From Streptomyces sp. MUM 203J (lineage in GTDB: Bacteria > Actinomycetota > Actinomycetes > Streptomycetales > Streptomycetaceae), in contig NZ_JADWYO010000008.1 of NCBI RefSeq assembly GCF_022414595.1, positions 62,001 through 126,000 of the forward strand: a stretch of DNA of 64,000 nt, written 5' to 3'. Under the pieces are notes generated by a model that was given only the letters and a program-made list of their open reading frames with translations, did not search any database and was not told the DNA's origin. Shown here piece after piece: positions 61,715-64,000 of the stretch. Both the position numbers and the translations under genes were made by a program. How positions within the stretch are numbered: position 1 is the stretch's first letter; every line of letters begins with the position of its first letter.

Positions 61715-62314
61715 ATGAGCGCACTCGCCGTCGAGCCCGGGCCGGACAACGGCTCGACCTGGGACAGGCTCGTCCACTTCTGGCAGGAGTTGGACTGGCC
61801 CGAGGGCTGCAAGGTGGAGATCATCGAGGGGATCGTCACCATGGCGCCGACACCCGCCAGCAGCCACAATTACATCGCTCATCTTGTCCACCGGGACCTG
61901 TACCGAGTGATTCCCGAGGACTGGGCTGTCTGCCAGACTCAGTCCGTGGCCATGCCGCCAAACCTGAACATGTTCATTCCCGACTTGCTGGTTGTGCCAT
62001 CGGCAGCCCTGAAGAAGCCCGGTTGCCACATCCCTGCCGAGGCGGCTGAGCTCGTCGTCGAGATCACCCCTCCGTCCAATGCCCAGCAGGACAGGATCCA
62101 GAAGCTGCGTGGCTACGCATCAGCCGGCGTGCCCCTGTACCTCCTGCTGGACAGCTGGGCTTCCAACTGCCCCAGCGCCACGCTCTACGGGGAGCCGAAG
62201 AACGGGATGTACCGCGTCCTGGAGGTCGCGCAGTACGGCGAGGGAATCCACCTTCCCGAGCCCTTCGGCCTCACCATCGACACCGGAGCCTTCCCAGTCC
62301 CCCCACTCCGATGA
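61715..62314 (+). CDS. Uma2-family (DUF820) nuclease-like protein
   Basis: This is a 199-residue PD-(D/E)XK-fold protein of the Uma2 type. It shows KVEIIEGIVTMAPTPAS near the N-terminus, MFIPDLLVV (the catalytic Asp), and AELVVEITPPSN (Glu-x-Thr) with QDRIQKLRGYASAGVPLYL. Many copies occur per Streptomyces genome and their role is unknown. Base composition is less GC-rich than the flanking salvage genes, so it may be a recent arrival. The ATG at 61715 is preceded by GAGGAGCACACC. Confidence 0.85.
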   Translation: MSALAVEPGPDNGSTWDRLVHFWQELDWPEGCKVEIIEGIVTMAPTPASSHNYIAHLVHRDLYRVIPEDWAVCQTQSVAMPPNLNMFIPDLLVVPSAALKKPGCHIPAEAAELVVEITPPSNAQQDRIQKLRGYASAGVPLYLLLDSWASNCPSATLYGEPKNGMYRVLEVAQYGEGIHLPEPFGLTIDTGAFPVPPLR

Positions 62315-62344
62315 GTTCCGGGCGCTGACCGGGTCCTTGTCCAT

Positions 62345-62716
62345 GTGGATGACAACGACAAGGACCCGATCGTTCTGCAGGTCACCGGCCCCATCAGCCC
62401 CGACGGCATACCCCGCCTCCGCGACGAGCTGACCGCGCGGCTCCGAGGCGCCGGGGGCGGCACCTCCGTCGTCGTGGACGTCACCGGGCTGACCCGGCCC
62501 GACCTCGTCGCCGTCGACGCGCTCGCGCGCCTGCGGCTGACCGCGCGGCGGCTCGGGTACGAGCTGACCGTACGGGGTGCGGGACACGAACTGCGCGGGT
62601 TGCTCGACCTGACCGGGCTGGCCGACCGGGCCATACCGCTCACGCCCCCGCCGGATCCAGCCGCTCCGGCAGACCGAACAGCGGGAACCAGCGCTTCACG
62701 TCCAGGAACGACGTGA
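62345..62716 (+). CDS. STAS-domain (anti-sigma antagonist-like) protein
   Basis: This is a 123-residue protein whose first ~95 residues fit a STAS fold: DPIVLQVTGPISPDGIPRL, VVVDVTGLTRPDLVAVDALA, then RLGYELTVRGAGHELRGLL. The usual phosphorylatable Ser after D-x is replaced by Thr or absent, so regulation may not be by phosphorylation. The C-terminal Pro/Ala tail overlaps the end of the convergent sigma factor gene by 77 bp. GTG start. Confidence 0.75.
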   Translation: MDDNDKDPIVLQVTGPISPDGIPRLRDELTARLRGAGGGTSVVVDVTGLTRPDLVAVDALARLRLTARRLGYELTVRGAGHELRGLLDLTGLADRAIPLTPPPDPAAPADRTAGTSASRPGTT

Positions 62717-63626
62717 TGCCCGAGACCCGGCCGTCCACGATCTCGATCACCATCAGCGCCCACGGGCTGAACCCGCCCTCCGGGTCCGGGTGGTAGTGGG
62801 CGAACGCGGGCGTGCCGTTGGCGACGGTGGGTATGAGGCGCGAGCCGCGGCAGACCGAGCCCACACCCAGCATCCAGCCCACGATGTCGCCGTGGCCGCG
62901 CAGCCACAGGTCGTACGGCGGCATGGACAGCGTCGCGTCCTCGTGGAGCAGAGCCGTGAGCGCCGTCATGTCGTACGACTCGAACGCGGCCACGTACCGG
63001 TCCAGCAGGCTCCGCTGCCGCTCGTCCAGCGGGTCGGCCGTGGCCGTCCGCGCCGGTCCGTGCGCGGCCAGCGTCGCGCGGGCCCGCTGGAGGGCGCTGT
63101 TCACCGACGCCACCGACGTGCCCAGCAGCTCCGCGACCTCGCTCGCCTTCCAGGCCAGCACCTCGCGCAGAATCAGCACGGCCCGCTGCTTCGACGGCAG
63201 GTGCTGGAGCGCCGCCACGAACGCCAGCCGTACCGACTCCCGGGACAGTGCCGTCTCCGCCGGGTCGGCGGCCTGCGGCAGGACCCGCCCGTCCGGCACC
63301 GGTTCCAGCCAGGTGACCTCCGGACGCGAGTTCAGCTGCGCCTGCGCGACCGGCGTGGACTCCGTCAGGTCCATGGGGCGGGCCCGCCGGTTGCCCGCGT
63401 TCAGTGCGTCCAGGCACACGTTCGTGGCGATCCGGTACAGCCAGGACCGCAGCGAGGACCGGCCCTCGAACCGCTCCAGCGAGCGCCAGGCCCGCACCAT
63501 CGTGTCCTGCACGGCGTCCTCCGCCTCGAAGGCGGAGCCGAGCATCCGGTAGCAGTAGCCGGTCAGTTCGGTCCGGTACTCCTCAAGCCGGGCTTCCAGG
63601 TCCTCCGGCGCAGCCACCTCGGCCAT
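62640..63626 (-). CDS. ECF sigma factor with C-terminal SnoaL-like domain
   Basis: This is a 328-residue SigJ/SigG-like factor. Region 2 spans YCYRMLGSAFEAEDAVQDTM to RSWLYRIATNVCLDALN. Region 4 is LPSKQRAVLILREVLAWKAS to ASVNSALQRARATL. Residues ~200-328 form a SnoaL/NTF2 domain (LLDRYVAAFESYDMTALTAL, then GRVSGITSFLDVKRWFPLFG), which in such sigma factors can take over control from an anti-sigma protein. ATG at 63626 is the first strong start. It may interact with the convergent STAS gene. Confidence 0.92.
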   Translation of the reverse strand: MAEVAAPEDLEARLEEYRTELTGYCYRMLGSAFEAEDAVQDTMVRAWRSLERFEGRSSLRSWLYRIATNVCLDALNAGNRRARPMDLTESTPVAQAQLNSRPEVTWLEPVPDGRVLPQAADPAETALSRESVRLAFVAALQHLPSKQRAVLILREVLAWKASEVAELLGTSVASVNSALQRARATLAAHGPARTATADPLDERQRSLLDRYVAAFESYDMTALTALLHEDATLSMPPYDLWLRGHGDIVGWMLGVGSVCRGSRLIPTVANGTPAFAHYHPDPEGGFSPWALMVIEIVDGRVSGITSFLDVKRWFPLFGLPERLDPAGA

Positions 63627-63734
63627 CGCGTCCACCCCTGTCGCGCTGATCGTGCCTGAAACGGGTCGTGCCTTGCTCGTGCGTACCTTCGGGACGCTAC
63701 AGGAGCCCACTGACAACGGCCCGGCGGCACAGTG

Positions 63735-64000
63735 TCAGGCGCGGCCCGCCATCGCCGGGTGCGCCCGCCGCGCGCGGGCCGCACTGGCCGCCCGCCGTTC
63801 CTCGACGCGCGCGCTGTGCGTGCCGTACAGGGTGATCGAGACGACGCCGATCACCGCGAGCAGCCCCAGCAGGACCGTGCCCGACCAGCCGCCCGCGTGG
63901 AAGGCGACCGCGCCCAGCGTGCCGCCCGCGCTGCTGCCCAGGTAGTACGCGGACTGGTACAGCGCCGAGGCCTGGGCCCGACCGGTCTTCGCCGTGCGGC
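63735..64000 (-). CDS. MFS transporter, C-terminal part only
   Basis: This partial frame enters from the right edge and ends at 63735. The visible 88 residues start RTAKTGRAQASALYQSAYYL, continue through GSSAGGTLGAVAFHAGGW, then the last membrane helix TVLLGLLAVIGVVSITLYG and an Arg/Ala-rich tail. This matches the last helices of an MFS efflux protein. Substrate and full length lie outside the window. Confidence 0.75.
   Translation of the reverse strand, partial: RTAKTGRAQASALYQSAYYLGSSAGGTLGAVAFHAGGWSGTVLLGLLAVIGVVSITLYGTHSARVEERRAASAARARRAHPAMAGRA

Overview
The window is a high-GC actinobacterial chromosome segment, almost certainly from Streptomyces. The evidence is strong third-position G/C bias, frequent GTG starts, an XRE-DUF5753/DUF397/ATPase-like regulator set, a split sdhCDAB operon, a CYP105-like P450 with its ferredoxin, and a nonulosonate wall-polymer cluster. 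From about 12.7 kb onward the gene order resembles, from memory, the central chromosome of S. coelicolor (glyA, trpS, dacC-like, sdh, twin ECF sigma factors, acyl-CoA mutase, Kdn/sialate-type cluster, BMP nucleoside transporter, cdd, deoA). That synteny is recalled, not computed.

Region 1 (1-9.0 kb) is accessory DNA. It opens with the C-terminal part of a polymorphic toxin whose reading frame switches, then a probable immunity gene and an Imm49-type immunity pseudogene with an internal stop. A truncated IS3-family transposase follows. Next come a WYL repressor divergent from an epoxide hydrolase over a perfect inverted repeat, a transposase scrap, a hypothetical protein, and an XRE/DUF397/ATPase-like set. 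A second, frameshifted Imm49 fragment lies on the other strand.

Region 2 (9.0-31.2 kb) is mostly conserved: a carboxymuconolactone-decarboxylase-like protein opposite a MocR regulator; a YgiB/YgiC-like lipoprotein and ATP-grasp pair; rocD; glyA with a ZTP riboswitch in its leader; trpS; a 2H phosphoesterase; a BrkB-like membrane protein; a D-Ala-D-Ala carboxypeptidase; a metallophosphoesterase; an orphan peptide-binding protein; a three-gene operon ending in its likely TetR repressor with two identical palindromic operators; P450 plus ferredoxin; sdhCDAB; and an OHCU decarboxylase.

Region 3 (31.5-43.2 kb) holds a secreted GH20 hexosaminidase, membrane and hypothetical proteins, a SnoaL-like protein with paired operators, two tandem paralogous ECF sigma factors with a coupled transmembrane partner, an L,D-transpeptidase lipoprotein, an acyl-CoA mutase large subunit without a B12 domain, and a LysE exporter.

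Region 4 (43.4-50.6 kb) is a compact cell-surface nonulosonate (Kdn/sialate-type) locus. It encodes a synthase, a CMP-sugar synthetase fused to a HAD phosphatase, and four glycosyltransferase-type proteins in two divergent operons.

Region 5 (50.7-64 kb) has an M20 amidohydrolase, a frameshifted pseudogene, a nucleotidyltransferase and a SnoaL-like protein. These are followed by a nucleoside uptake and salvage unit: BMP lipoprotein, ABC ATPase, two permeases, cdd and deoA. Copies of one palindrome (CTACGCGCGTAG type) precede the lipoprotein, the ATPase and deoA. The window closes with a Uma2 nuclease, a STAS protein, an ECF sigma factor with a SnoaL-type tail, and the end of an MFS transporter. 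I saw no rRNA, tRNA, CRISPR array or replication origin.
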